Positions 1-8,264 of a stretch of DNA of 33,591 nt are shown in pieces; position 1 is the stretch's first letter, and every line of letters begins with the position of its first letter. The notes below the pieces were generated by a model. It was not told the DNA's origin, ran no database searches, and saw nothing but the letters and a program-made list of their open reading frames with translations. The position numbers and the translations under genes are program-made. The stretch is taken from IMG/VR virus record IMGVR_UViG_3300037963_001322, positions 1 through 33,591 of that record. One strand, 5' to 3'. The stretch is from a virus.

Positions 1-1
1 G

Positions 2-193
2 TTAAGTAAATCAGAACGCGCAGCTACTGCTAGAAAGAAAAAACGAGAAGGTAAGAAAGGTAAAACTGTTGTTAAAAACACTAAAAGAGCAACGGTGAAA
101 AACATGTCTCGTGGCGGCGGTGTACGGCAGGAGATTGCAAAAGGGTGTGGCGCAGTGTTAAACGAGCGTCGTAAAGTAACAACATATACGTGA
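2..193 (+). CDS. Small basic phage protein, 5'-truncated
   Basis: The frame is open from base 2 to the TGA at 191-193, so the start lies left of the window; 63 residues are visible. The protein is very rich in Lys and Arg (a KKKREGKKGK-like stretch near the start) and ends with a Gly/Cys segment, GGGVRQEIAKGCGAVLNERR, then KVTTYT. From memory, similar short basic tails with an 'RGGG...GCG.V...RRK.T' pattern occur in marine phage structural operons, but I know no function. The charge would suit DNA or head-interior binding; this is inference only. It is followed after 7 bases by another small basic gene. Confidence 0.6.
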   Translation, partial: LSKSERAATARKKKREGKKGKTVVKNTKRATVKNMSRGGGVRQEIAKGCGAVLNERRKVTTYT

Positions 194-200
194 GGTATTT

Positions 201-332
201 ATGCCGGGTTCAAGAGTAAACATAGGAAACGCAGGAGCTAAAAAGAAGAAATCTAAAAACAGCTCTGTGATGAAAAAGTCTAAAGGCGGTTCTGTGATGC
301 GAATGTCTAAGAAGAAAGATATTGGCATGTAG
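201..332 (+). CDS. Tiny Lys/Ser-rich basic protein (43 aa)
   Basis: ATG at 201 follows the previous stop by 7 bases, with GAGG at 192-195 as a ribosome binding site. The frame ends in TAG at 330-332, which overlaps the GTG start of the next gene (TAGTG). The 43-residue product is almost entirely Lys, Ser, Gly and Met, with two repeats of a K-S-K-x-x-S-V-M type segment. Tight coupling on both sides argues that it is real. No family recognised; a small basic virion or DNA-binding peptide is a guess. Confidence 0.55.
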   Translation: MPGSRVNIGNAGAKKKKSKNSSVMKKSKGGSVMRMSKKKDIGM

Positions 333-1006
333 TGGCGTATTTAATCAGCAACATTCCGCATTTTAAATGCTGGGTGCGAAGGGAATTTACGCATAACCAT
401 GAAAAGTATCATGGAGAATTTTTACATTGTTTGGCAATAGCGGTAAACACCGTACCTGACCGCTCTTTAAGCTTTCAGGTGGTTTTTACGGGTTGCGAAG
501 CAGATTGTGACGATAATGATGAGGGTAACATTCACGGAGGAGCTATGTGGGCAAGAATGCCAATACAAGGCTTAGTTTGTGACATGCCTATGGAAGATTA
601 TCCGGAACCTATGGCTGATCATTTATCCCAGCCTTGGGACTGTGAGTCTCATCATCATTCTGTTGTGGTTATGGATAGGGTAAGTTCTTCTCCGTGGCTT
701 GCTAAAATTGACGGAAAGTTTTTTACTTCTAAGTACTTGTTTACTGTAGATTATACAGAATCAGATATTGCGGATGATTCTGCTCAACATAAACAATCAC
801 ATGTATTATGTATAACAGAAGAAGGTAAATGGAAGGGAAACATAGTGGCGTTACCCAATAATCGTGTAAGAGCAACCAGCCCAGCTTTGTGGGTTACGGG
901 AGAAGGTGTGCCTGATTTTAAACCGTCTCAGTGGAAACATTCCGCTGAAGGCCATGAAAGTTACTTAGATCCGTCTATAACTTTCAATAACTTGTACGAA
1001 GAATAA
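332..1006 (+). CDS. Conserved marine-phage protein of unknown function (224 aa)
   Basis: GTG start at 332 shares its first base with the previous stop, and the TAA stop shares a base with the ATG of the next gene. The product begins MAYLISNIPHFKCWVRREF and is soluble-looking, with many Trp, His and acidic residues (CEADCDDNDEG near residue 55; a HHH run near 107-109). No signal peptide or membrane segment. I have a memory of this N-terminus in uncultured marine podovirus genomes, always without a function. Its place between small basic proteins and the head-tail connector genes suggests a head or connector role, but nothing in the sequence proves it. Confidence 0.6.
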   Translation: MAYLISNIPHFKCWVRREFTHNHEKYHGEFLHCLAIAVNTVPDRSLSFQVVFTGCEADCDDNDEGNIHGGAMWARMPIQGLVCDMPMEDYPEPMADHLSQPWDCESHHHSVVVMDRVSSSPWLAKIDGKFFTSKYLFTVDYTESDIADDSAQHKQSHVLCITEEGKWKGNIVALPNNRVRATSPALWVTGEGVPDFKPSQWKHSAEGHESYLDPSITFNNLYEE

Positions 1007-1890
1007 TGGCTCTTTCTGGTTCAGTAAATTTTGAGCTTGATGTTGCTGAGTACATAGAAGAAGCGTTTGAGCGTTGTGGCTTGGAACTTCGCACGGGCTA
1101 CGATTTAAAAACAGCCCGTCGATCTTTAAACATTCTTTTGGCTGATTGGGCTAACAGAGGTCTTAATCAGTGGACTATAGAGCAGACCTCTATCACATTA
1201 GCGGATGGCATAGCTAATTATCCCGGGGGGACTCTTACCATGTCCGTAGGAGCCTCTGGAAGTTTTTCGGTAGCAGAAACTATTACTGGTGGGACAAGCG
1301 GAGCTACGGCAAGTATTACAAGCAAGCCTTCTAGCAGTTCTTTTGCTATTACTTTGCCTTCAGGCACGTTTAGTAACGGAGAAACTATTACTGGTGGGAC
1401 AAGCGGAGCCAGCACTACTTTATCTGCTGCTGTAGACCTTACGAATGTGCAAGCCACTATTGATATATTGTCTGCAGTTGTTACAAGAGATGGCACTGAT
1501 TTTCAAATTACTAGAATAAGCCGTGGTGATTACTTAGCTATTCCAAATAAAACGCAAAGTAGCCGTGCTAATCAATTCTTTTTAGATCGTCAAATTACCC
1601 CAGAATTAAAGTTGTGGCCTGTTCCTGATAGTAGCTCAGATGTAGTTAAGTTTGACCGATTGGTTCGGATGGATGATGCAGACGGTTACACAGACACAAT
1701 GGAAGTACCTTTTAGGTTTTATCCTTGTTTGACGGCTGGTTTAGCGTATTACCTTGCTATGAAACGTAATCCAGCAATGATTCAAATTTTAAAATCAATA
1801 TACGAAGAAGAGATGCAAAGAGCTATTGAAGAAGATCGAGATCGTGCATCCACTCAAATTTCTCCAACTTATGATTATTACAGGGTCTAA
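1006..1890 (+). CDS. Head-tail connector protein, P22 gp4-like (tail accessory factor)
   Basis: 294 residues. The N-terminal helix region (GLELRTGYDLKTARRSLNIL followed by LADWANRGLNQW) and the C-terminal helical region ending in a Tyr-rich tail resemble the P22 gp4 type of head-to-tail joining protein that extends the portal and helps keep DNA in the head. Family assignment is from memory of this pattern. Residues roughly 75-145 are an inserted Gly/Ser/Thr-rich segment carrying two copies of ETITGGTSGA, encoded by an exact 29-bp DNA repeat; the conserved parts resume at about 160 (DFQITRISRGDYLAIPNKT). TAATG coupling upstream. Alternative: another connector or neck protein. Confidence 0.55.
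   Translation: MALSGSVNFELDVAEYIEEAFERCGLELRTGYDLKTARRSLNILLADWANRGLNQWTIEQTSITLADGIANYPGGTLTMSVGASGSFSVAETITGGTSGATASITSKPSSSSFAITLPSGTFSNGETITGGTSGASTTLSAAVDLTNVQATIDILSAVVTRDGTDFQITRISRGDYLAIPNKTQSSRANQFFLDRQITPELKLWPVPDSSSDVVKFDRLVRMDDADGYTDTMEVPFRFYPCLTAGLAYYLAMKRNPAMIQILKSIYEEEMQRAIEEDRDRASTQISPTYDYYRV
1276..1409 (+). repeat. Exact 29-bp direct repeat inside connector gene
   Basis: Bases 1276-1304 and 1381-1409 are identical over 29 positions and lie 105 bp apart in the same frame. They encode ETITGGTSGA in both copies, suggesting recent duplication of a small beta-rich unit (about 35 residues) on the surface of the connector. Confidence 0.9.
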
Positions 1891-1892
1891 AG

Positions 1893-2198
1893 ATGGCAAG
1901 ATTTGCTTCAGCAAAAAACGCATACGGAATTTCTGATCGATCTGGTTTTCGCTATAAGCGAGAACGCATGAAAAAAGAATGGACCGGAGCTTTAGTTGGT
2001 TGGGACGAGTGGGAGCCTAAACAACCGCAACTGTATCCCTACCCTAAAGTGGATGACCCTCAAGCTATTTTAAACCCCCGACCAGACCGTAATGAACCTT
2101 TGGTTGTTTCTGTTGGAGTACCTACTCCTGAAATTAACCCCTTTGTTCCTTTAATAAACGTTGGTCAAGTAGGGGTGGTAACAGTGGTGACTACATGA
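1893..2198 (+). CDS. Small conserved virion-operon protein (101 aa)
   Basis: Begins MARFASAKNAYGISDRSGFR, with a basic aromatic N-terminus (R-Y-K-R-E-R-M-K-K-E-W) and a Pro-rich C-terminal half (about 15 prolines) ending in a hydrophobic Val/Thr stretch. I recall similar proteins immediately between gp4-like and adaptor-like genes in marine phages, without known function. The stop overlaps the next start (ATGA at 2195). Probably a minor head-completion or neck component by position; not provable here. Confidence 0.6.
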   Translation: MARFASAKNAYGISDRSGFRYKRERMKKEWTGALVGWDEWEPKQPQLYPYPKVDDPQAILNPRPDRNEPLVVSVGVPTPEINPFVPLINVGQVGVVTVVTT

Positions 2199-2833
2199 GT
2201 TTTACTTACGCGACACTTAAAACAGCTATACAAGACTATTGTGAAACGACAGAAACTACGTTTGACAACAATTTAGCTCTTTTTATAAAAGAAGCGGAGG
2301 AACGGATATTAAAAAACGTCAATATGCCGTTATTTCGTAAAAATGTCACAGGAACCGCGACGACGGATAGCCCGTATCTTTCTAGTCCTAGTGATTTTCT
2401 TGCACCTTATAGCTTGGCTGTCATATCTAGCAGCAGTTACGAATACCTTTTATTAAAGCATGTTTCTTTTATTCGGTCGTATACCCCTGCTTCTGCAACA
2501 AGCGGCGTTCCTAAGTATTATGCTTTGTTTGACGACTCTACTTTTTTGTTAGCTCCTACCCCGGCTAGTGGCTATACGTTTGAGCTTCACTATAAATACC
2601 GTCCTGCTTCGTTGACTGCAGGAGCTGACAGCGGAACTACTTGGCTATCTACAAACGCCCCAGACGCGCTTTTGTACGGGTGTTTGGTAGAAGCTTCAAA
2701 CTTTTTAAAAATACCAGAAGAATCCGCTGCGTATGAGCAACGATTTAAAGAAGCTTTGGTTAATTTAAATCGTGTGGGAGACGGTTATGGTGTTGAAGAT
2801 GAATATAGACACGATGTACCGAGGATGGCTTAA
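2195..2833 (+). CDS. Head-tail adaptor-like protein
   Basis: 212 residues. The pattern of an N-terminal helix (YATLKTAIQDYCETTETTF), then 'LFIKEAEERILKNVNMPLFRK', beta strands with paired Ser/Pro turns, and a C-terminal helix (LLYGCLVEASNFLKIPEESA, AYEQRFKEAL) is that of the adaptor proteins bound under the portal in podoviruses such as phiSU10-like phages. No catalytic residues are expected. ATGA overlap with the gene before. The assignment rests on sequence pattern and on being next to a gp4-like connector. Confidence 0.6.
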   Translation: MSFTYATLKTAIQDYCETTETTFDNNLALFIKEAEERILKNVNMPLFRKNVTGTATTDSPYLSSPSDFLAPYSLAVISSSSYEYLLLKHVSFIRSYTPASATSGVPKYYALFDDSTFLLAPTPASGYTFELHYKYRPASLTAGADSGTTWLSTNAPDALLYGCLVEASNFLKIPEESAAYEQRFKEALVNLNRVGDGYGVEDEYRHDVPRMA

Positions 2834-2835
2834 CC

Positions 2836-3126
2836 ATGTTTAAAATGGCTGTTGAATCAAATATAGGAGATGTTGTTGTGAAAACAACACAACGCAGAGG
2901 GTTGTCTCCTGAAGAATTGGCTGAACGGGCGGTAGAGCAGATAGTAAGTGTGTCAGACTCTGTAGACCCTATTGTTAAGCAACAGGCAGAAGCTTTTAGA
3001 AGTCGCATTTATCATGTAGTTTTAGGTATTATTAAACAAGCAGTTAAAAGCGATAGGACAACGCTTATTAACGAATTTATTCAGCAGGGTCATTCAGATG
3101 TTGCTGATATTTTAAGGAGACTATAA
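2836..3126 (+). CDS. Small helical conserved phage protein (96 aa)
   Basis: Mostly helical, with a central segment SPEELAERAVEQIVSVSDSV and a C-terminal 'AVKSDRTTLINEFIQQGHSD...LRRL'. From memory this pattern recurs in marine phage structural operons beside connector genes; no function is known to me. It starts two bases after the previous stop and its TAA overlaps the next ATG. No membrane segment or signal. Could be a virion assembly or head protein. Confidence 0.6.
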   Translation: MFKMAVESNIGDVVVKTTQRRGLSPEELAERAVEQIVSVSDSVDPIVKQQAEAFRSRIYHVVLGIIKQAVKSDRTTLINEFIQQGHSDVADILRRL

Positions 3127-3596
3127 TGGCTATCACCACAGCTATGGCAACCTCGTTTAAATCAGAACTTTTACAGGGGATTCATAATTTCCATAATGGT
3201 TCTGGTGGAGGAACGACTACCACTACAGGCACAGGCAATACGTTCAAGATTGCTTTGTTTACCAGTAGTGCCACGATGTCAGCTTCTACCACGGCTTATG
3301 CAACAACTAACGAAGTATCTGGTACGGGGTATACAGCTGGCGGCAATACGCTGACTAATGTAGATCCCACCACATCAGGTACTACAGCGTTGACTGATTT
3401 TGCCGATACTACTTGGTCTAGCAGCTCAATTACTGCGAGAGGAGCATTAATTTACAACTCCTCAACTACCGCAGGGACAGCTAATAGAGCAGTAGCAATA
3501 CTGGATTTTGGAGCAGATAAGACATCGACAAGCGGTGACTTTACTATTCAGTTTCCAGCAGCAGACGCTAGTAACGCAATTATTAGGATTGCATAG
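3126..3596 (+). CDS. Beta-rich Ser/Thr/Gly structural protein (156 aa)
   Basis: The N-terminus (MATSFKSELLQGIHNF) is followed by a Gly/Thr spacer, then alternating short strands rich in Thr, Ser and Gly, and a conserved-looking end (AILDFGADKTSTSGDFTIQF, PAADASNAIIRIA). This all-beta composition, and my memory of similar proteins in marine phages, suggest a virion surface protein (decoration, tail or fibre-base). No enzymatic motif. The start overlaps the previous stop (TAATG). Confidence 0.55.
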   Translation: MAITTAMATSFKSELLQGIHNFHNGSGGGTTTTTGTGNTFKIALFTSSATMSASTTAYATTNEVSGTGYTAGGNTLTNVDPTTSGTTALTDFADTTWSSSSITARGALIYNSSTTAGTANRAVAILDFGADKTSTSGDFTIQFPAADASNAIIRIA

Positions 3597-3606
3597 GATA
3601 TAACGT

Positions 3607-4308
3607 GTGGCTGATGTCAAAGTTGCCTTTGATGGATGGAATTCTTCCTCTCATGGATGGGGTGAAGGAACGTGGGGTAATGGCGAAGCGGTCCCTGACG
3701 CAACAGGCACACTCGGTACAGTTTCGGTTTCGGGTGATGCGAACGTCTCTGTCACGGGTGTGGCGGGAACAGGCACCCTTGGATCGGTATCTGTATCCGC
3801 TGATGCGGGTGTTAGTGTATCTGGCGTATCAGGCACTGGTACTCTTGGTTCGGTTACTGTCACGGGCACAGCAAACGTTAGCCCCACGGGTGTCGCAGGA
3901 ACCGGAACGCTTGGTTCAGTTTCAGTCTCGGCTGATGCAAGCACTTCGGTTACGGGTGTCGCAGGCACGGGAGCGTTGGGATCAGTTACGGTTACGGGCA
4001 CAGCAACCGTCAGTGTCACAGGAGTTGCCGGAACAACAGGTCTTGGAAGCGTCACCACAATCACAAGTAACACGATTGAAGTTTCCACACCAGAAATGGT
4101 TGGACAACTTGGCGCGGTTACGTTTGACGGTGACGCAAATGTGGTCCCAACAGGCGTGGAAGCCGCCTGTACAACGAGTGGCGTTAATGTTTGGGGATTG
4201 GTTGACGACAGCCAGACGCCGAATTGGTCAACTGTTGACGACAGCCAGACGCCGAATTGGTCAACTATTGACGATAGTCAAACACCAGATTGGAAAGAGG
4301 TAGCATAA
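3607..4308 (+). CDS. Repetitive beta-structural protein with TLGSV repeats
   Basis: 233 residues starting at GTG 3607. After a head with GWGEGTWGNG (residues 17-26), about seven imperfect repeats of 19-20 residues follow a TGTLGSVSVSADA.VSVTGV pattern, alternating VSADA and VTGTA types. A different tail has three 11-residue VDDSQTPNWST repeats. Regular strand-turn repeats suggest an elongated beta fibre, spike or decoration protein on the virion. The gene lies just before the main tail fibre and its stop abuts the fibre ATG. The same repeat appears at the end of the 10789-11118 product. A +1-frame ORF (3605-4303) of similar length is judged a shadow. Function is inferred only. Confidence 0.6.
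   Translation: MADVKVAFDGWNSSSHGWGEGTWGNGEAVPDATGTLGTVSVSGDANVSVTGVAGTGTLGSVSVSADAGVSVSGVSGTGTLGSVTVTGTANVSPTGVAGTGTLGSVSVSADASTSVTGVAGTGALGSVTVTGTATVSVTGVAGTTGLGSVTTITSNTIEVSTPEMVGQLGAVTFDGDANVVPTGVEAACTTSGVNVWGLVDDSQTPNWSTVDDSQTPNWSTIDDSQTPDWKEVA
4201..4299 (+). repeat. Three tandem 33-bp repeats
   Basis: Period 33 bp. Copies at 4201-4233 and 4234-4266 are identical; the third, 4267-4299, has diverged. Each encodes 11 residues of VDDSQTPNWST type at the C-terminus of the TLGSV-repeat protein. A coding, in-frame repeat. Confidence 0.9.
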
Positions 4309-7206
4309 ATGGCTAGTACATATGTAAACGATCTTCGCTTAAATGAAATGGCGACAGGCGATGGTTCAGGAACTTGGGGTACGACCACAAATTTGAACCT
4401 AGAAATGATCGCAGAAAAATTTGGGACCGGATCGGAAGCTTTATCTGATGCCTCTACCGCTACTATTACCATGGCAGATGGTGCTTCAGACGCTTTCCGC
4501 TCCATGGCACTAACACTTACAGGTTCTTTATCACAAGCTTGTACCGTGACGTTTGCCCCAAATACTATTAGTAACGTATGGGTAGTTCAAAACTCTGCTG
4601 GTAATACCGTAACGATTTCACAAGGCACAGGCGCAAATGTGGTCATACCAAACGGCGGTATCAGGATGATCGCCACTGACGGTGCTGGTTCAGGCGCAGC
4701 GGTTACAGATGTACTCGACGTACTAGGCGGTACGGGCAACGTGGGTCTGGGTTCAGGTGCGTTTGGCACAGGACTTACCACAGGCACAGATAACGTGGCG
4801 ATAGGTGAAAACGCTGGTGATGCGCTAACAACAGGCTCTGACAACACTTTAATTGGTGATAACGCTGGCGGTGCATTGACAACTGGAGGAAGCAACGTAG
4901 CTGTCGGGTCTAGTGCGCTTCTTACTGAAGATGGAAATGGCAACAATGTTGCAATAGGGTTTGAAGCACTCAAAACACTGAATGCTGGTGAGGACTCTTA
5001 CAACACAGCGGTGGGCTTTGAGGCTGGGCAATTAGTAACCACAGGTGTTCAAAATACGCTTATCGGAGCTTTATCAGGTGATTCTTTAACTACTGGTGGT
5101 TTAAATGTGGCAGTTGGAATGCACGCTTTAGGTGGAGAAACAGTAGGCTCTAGGTCAACTGCTTTAGGTTACTCGGCTTTACTAGCACAAAACTTTACCA
5201 CGGCTACTGAGGTTTATAATGTGGCGGTGGGTTATGAGGCAGGTAAAACTATTACCACTGGGAAATCCAATACGTTTATCGGGGCTGAAAGTGGCGCATT
5301 AACCACCACAGGTGAAAACAATGTTTTCGTAGGGCATGAAGCAGGCGAAGCAAATACTACCGGATCAGGCAACGTGGCCGTTGGAAGAGATGCTTTAACG
5401 GCCAACACTACAGCATCAGATAATAATGCTTTTGGAGCTGACAGTTTAAAAGCTAACACCACTGGTGGAGACAACAACGCTTTTGGCAAGCAAGCTCTAA
5501 CAGCCAACACGACAGGCGGTTCTAATACAGCTATGGGTCATGCTGCTCTTGACGCTAACACTACAGCATCACAAAACACTGCTTTTGGTGCTATTGCATT
5601 AACTGACAATACTACTGGTTCTGCTAACACTGCCGTTGGTTATGCTGCTTTAGAAAACAACACCACCGCAGCAAATAATACAGCCGTGGGATGGAAAGCT
5701 CTTGACGCTACTACAACAGGTGCTGGAAACACGGCTGTTGGACTTCAGGCTTTATTTTCTTACACCGGCAGCAATAACACTGCTGTTGGATTAGAGGCTT
5801 TAAAAGATAACACAACTGGTGATGCTAACGTAGCCGTAGGTTATAACGCTGGAATGTCTTTAACCACTGGTGCAAATTCAATTGCGATTGGCTATCGAGC
5901 TTTAGACGCCACGACCACGGCTAATGACAATATTGCTATCGGACTTGATACTTTAGGCGCGGCAAACACTTCAGCTAATAACGTAGCAATTGGTAACGGT
6001 GCTATGCAGTCTAATACTAGCGGTAGTGGAGTTGCTATTGGTAAAGATACTTTAAGTCAACAAACAACAGGCACAAGCAACGTGGCTGTAGGTTATAAAG
6101 CAGGAGAACAGATTACCACTGGCTATCAAAACACCGCAATAGGAGCAGGTGCGTTAGATGCGTGTACTACAGGTGCTTTTAATATTGCAGTTGGGGGTGG
6201 AACTTTAAGTGCTACTACAACTGCAAACTTTAACACTGCGGTGGGATATGCTGCTGGAAATGCGTTAACGGGAAGCCAACAGAATACTCTGGTGGGTTAT
6301 TACACTGCATTAGTTTGTACTACTGGAGCCAATAACAGCACCTTGGGGGCATACACTTTAGATGCAGCAAACTCTGATTACAATATTGCAATCGGGTCTT
6401 ATGCTACGTCAAACGCTACAACAGGCCACTCTAATACGGTGGTTGGGTATGCTGCTGGTGATGCGATTACAACGGCTGCTTACAACTGTTATATCGGAAG
6501 AGATGCAGGCACCTCTTCAACGACAGGAGATGCTAATACGTTTGTAGGTGGTTATTTAACTGGTGGGGGCATTACCACAGGAAGTAATAATACGTTTATT
6601 GGATATGCTGCTGGGTATAACAATGTAACTTCGTCAACAGGGAGTAGTAATGTACTAATTGGAGGTAATGCTCATTGCACCAACGCAACCACAGAAAATT
6701 CTGTAGTGATTGGGGCAGACTGTTTAGGCGTTGGTGGAAATGGTTATGTGACCATAGGAGTTGATGGTTCTGGAGGCAGTGACACTACTGACAGGATTTA
6801 TAATCAATTTACAGCTAACGCAACTTGGACGCATAGCTCTGACGAAAGATTCAAGAAAGAAATAGAAACCAACGAAGATTGTGGTTTAGATTTCATAAAC
6901 GATTTAAGAACAGTTACCTATAAATGGAGAGCTGGGTCTGAGCTTGATCCTTCGATGCCATCATACAACCCTGACAGAACGGAGCCTCGTTACAAAGGTC
7001 GTTTGTATGGAATGATTGCTCAAGAAGTTAAAGCTGCTTTAGATAAGCACAACATAAAAGACTTTACAGGTTGGCATGAAGGCGAGGAAGGGAATCAAGG
7101 AATATCTGAAGCAATGTTTGTTTTTCCATTGATAAATGCGGTTCAAGAATTATCTGCCAAGGTGGATGATTTGACCGAAAAACTTGATAAATGTAATTGC
7201 GAATAG
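4309..7206 (+). CDS. Tail fibre with 17-residue repeats and S74 self-cleaving chaperone domain
   Basis: 965 residues. Residues 1-140 form a probable attachment head, including GSGTWGTTTNLNLEMI. From about 145 to 800 there are more than thirty repeats of about 17 residues, N-(T/V)-A-(V/I)-G-x-x-A-L-x-x-x-T-T-G, like the left-handed beta-roll repeats of trimeric adhesin heads. The C-terminus is a peptidase S74/endosialidase-type intramolecular chaperone: S-S-D-E-R-F-K-K-E-I at 843-852, then YKW, YGMIAQEV and a final coiled coil (LSAKVDDLTEKLD). In this family the Ser in the S-D-x-x-x-K motif and the Lys five residues on form the cleavage dyad, here S844 and K849, so a ~122-residue chaperone should be released after trimer folding. 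Role: host receptor binding. Very sure of architecture; receptor unknown. Confidence 0.9.
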   Translation: MASTYVNDLRLNEMATGDGSGTWGTTTNLNLEMIAEKFGTGSEALSDASTATITMADGASDAFRSMALTLTGSLSQACTVTFAPNTISNVWVVQNSAGNTVTISQGTGANVVIPNGGIRMIATDGAGSGAAVTDVLDVLGGTGNVGLGSGAFGTGLTTGTDNVAIGENAGDALTTGSDNTLIGDNAGGALTTGGSNVAVGSSALLTEDGNGNNVAIGFEALKTLNAGEDSYNTAVGFEAGQLVTTGVQNTLIGALSGDSLTTGGLNVAVGMHALGGETVGSRSTALGYSALLAQNFTTATEVYNVAVGYEAGKTITTGKSNTFIGAESGALTTTGENNVFVGHEAGEANTTGSGNVAVGRDALTANTTASDNNAFGADSLKANTTGGDNNAFGKQALTANTTGGSNTAMGHAALDANTTASQNTAFGAIALTDNTTGSANTAVGYAALENNTTAANNTAVGWKALDATTTGAGNTAVGLQALFSYTGSNNTAVGLEALKDNTTGDANVAVGYNAGMSLTTGANSIAIGYRALDATTTANDNIAIGLDTLGAANTSANNVAIGNGAMQSNTSGSGVAIGKDTLSQQTTGTSNVAVGYKAGEQITTGYQNTAIGAGALDACTTGAFNIAVGGGTLSATTTANFNTAVGYAAGNALTGSQQNTLVGYYTALVCTTGANNSTLGAYTLDAANSDYNIAIGSYATSNATTGHSNTVVGYAAGDAITTAAYNCYIGRDAGTSSTTGDANTFVGGYLTGGGITTGSNNTFIGYAAGYNNVTSSTGSSNVLIGGNAHCTNATTENSVVIGADCLGVGGNGYVTIGVDGSGGSDTTDRIYNQFTANATWTHSSDERFKKEIETNEDCGLDFINDLRTVTYKWRAGSELDPSMPSYNPDRTEPRYKGRLYGMIAQEVKAALDKHNIKDFTGWHEGEEGNQGISEAMFVFPLINAVQELSAKVDDLTEKLDKCNCE

Positions 7207-7218
7207 GAGACAACAGCA

Positions 7219-7560
7219 ATGGCAGTTAAGAAAACTTTAATAGGAGCCGTTCCATCTTCCAAAGATGGAAAGGTAGTTCGCTGGGATGTTCGGATGAAGT
7301 ATGAACAAGGCACTGAAGGCCAAGCGGATTACTATGCTAATGATAAATTTGCGACGATTGATGCTACTAAAGAGCATCCAAATGGTTCAACCATAACTAA
7401 CTTCACTCCTAAAGCTGAAGGCGAGTGGTCTAAAGCGGATATTGAAGCTATTTGTCCAACAGCAGAATGGGATGCAATTTTTGCTAGCCAATACGACTCA
7501 GTAATCACGAACCCAACTGTTAATCCTGAATCTAATAACGATTTTGTAATACCTAGCTAA
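7219..7560 (+). CDS. Small protein after tail fibre (113 aa), possible fibre partner
   Basis: Preceded by TAGGAGA, which includes the fibre's stop codon. The product has a Lys-rich beta start (MAVKKTLIGAVPSSKDGKVV), Tyr/Asp-rich middle, one Trp-rich helix (GEWSKADIEAICPTAEWDAI) and a Pro/Asn tail. No family recognised. Its place right after the fibre is typical of fibre assembly or tip proteins, but the sequence does not decide this. Its TAA overlaps the next ATG. Confidence 0.6.
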   Translation: MAVKKTLIGAVPSSKDGKVVRWDVRMKYEQGTEGQADYYANDKFATIDATKEHPNGSTITNFTPKAEGEWSKADIEAICPTAEWDAIFASQYDSVITNPTVNPESNNDFVIPS

Positions 7561-8264
7561 TGGAGCCGCAACACTACAGTTTTCATACGTTGCCAGCGGT
7601 TTTTATGTTGGAAGCGCAGCTATCTGAAGACATGGTAGGTACGCTTAACGATTACCTAGATAAGCTGATGTTTGATGAAAAGCGTAAGAGTCATGCGGGT
7701 ACGCTGGTAGGGCAGATAGCTCACGGTCAACAGCTTACGATGGATCACGAATGTGAAGAGTTAAAGGACTTTAATTGGACGATTCAGGGTTTGGCAATGG
7801 ATTATGTCAAGCAGTTCTGCGCTCAGTCTGGTAATCCACTAAAAGGTAAAAGAGAGGTATTAACTGATGAGCTTTGGTCTGTGCATTCTTATGCTGGGGA
7901 TTATAATCCCATACACGATCATGGTACTAAAACTATTATGGGAGTCTCCTGCACAACATGGACAAAAGTACCACAACAGATCTTAGACTTACCTACGGCG
8001 GGAAGCTCTGAGTACAGCTTATATAACTCCTCTGGCAATGCAGATGGTTGCCTAGCATTTAGTTATGGCCGAAACAGTTTATTGGATGTAGAGCGGTTAG
8101 CTCCTCCGCAAAGTTTTGTAATCAAGCCAGAAGTCGGAAAGTTTTTAATGTTTCCTAGCTGGTTGACACATATGGTTTACCCTTTTGAGGGTGAAGGAGA
8201 ACGGCGCACAGTCGCTGCAAATTTAAATGTTTGGAAGGTAGAAGATGACGGAACAAGGCACTGA
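7560..8264 (+). CDS. 2-oxoglutarate/Fe(II)-dependent oxygenase-like protein
   Basis: 234 residues. Candidate Fe(II)-binding residues: H119-D120-H121 in YNPIHDHGTKTIMGV, and a distal H204 in MFPSWLTHMVYPF. R215/R216 follow as a possible 2-oxoglutarate anchor (ERRTVAANLN). Order and spacing fit the phage double-stranded beta-helix oxygenases (2OG-FeII_Oxy_5 type) common in marine phages. Such enzymes hydroxylate a protein or small molecule with oxygen and 2-oxoglutarate; the substrate here is unknown. It is co-translated with fibre genes (TAATG) and overlaps the next gene by 20 bp. Context allows modification of a virion protein or of a host target. The fold call is fairly safe, the role is not. 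Confidence 0.8.
   Translation: MEPQHYSFHTLPAVFMLEAQLSEDMVGTLNDYLDKLMFDEKRKSHAGTLVGQIAHGQQLTMDHECEELKDFNWTIQGLAMDYVKQFCAQSGNPLKGKREVLTDELWSVHSYAGDYNPIHDHGTKTIMGVSCTTWTKVPQQILDLPTAGSSEYSLYNSSGNADGCLAFSYGRNSLLDVERLAPPQSFVIKPEVGKFLMFPSWLTHMVYPFEGEGERRTVAANLNVWKVEDDGTRH

Noticed and set aside
3605-4303. 232-codon ORF in another frame over the TLGSV-repeat gene
   Set aside because: Repetitive, stop-poor DNA keeps several frames open (an antisense one at 3651-4088 too). The +1 product is an unnatural Gln/Arg/Leu mix, while the 3607 frame gives regular beta repeats and abuts the fibre start.
4587-5510. Antisense ORFs under the tail fibre
   Set aside because: Pro/Val/Ser-rich mirror images of the repeat codons with no ribosome binding sites; explained by the fibre repeat.
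5200-6700. CRISPR-like regular repeats
   Set aside because: The periodicity (51 bp) is coding and degenerate at the DNA level, without constant repeats and unique spacers; it is the 17-residue protein repeat.
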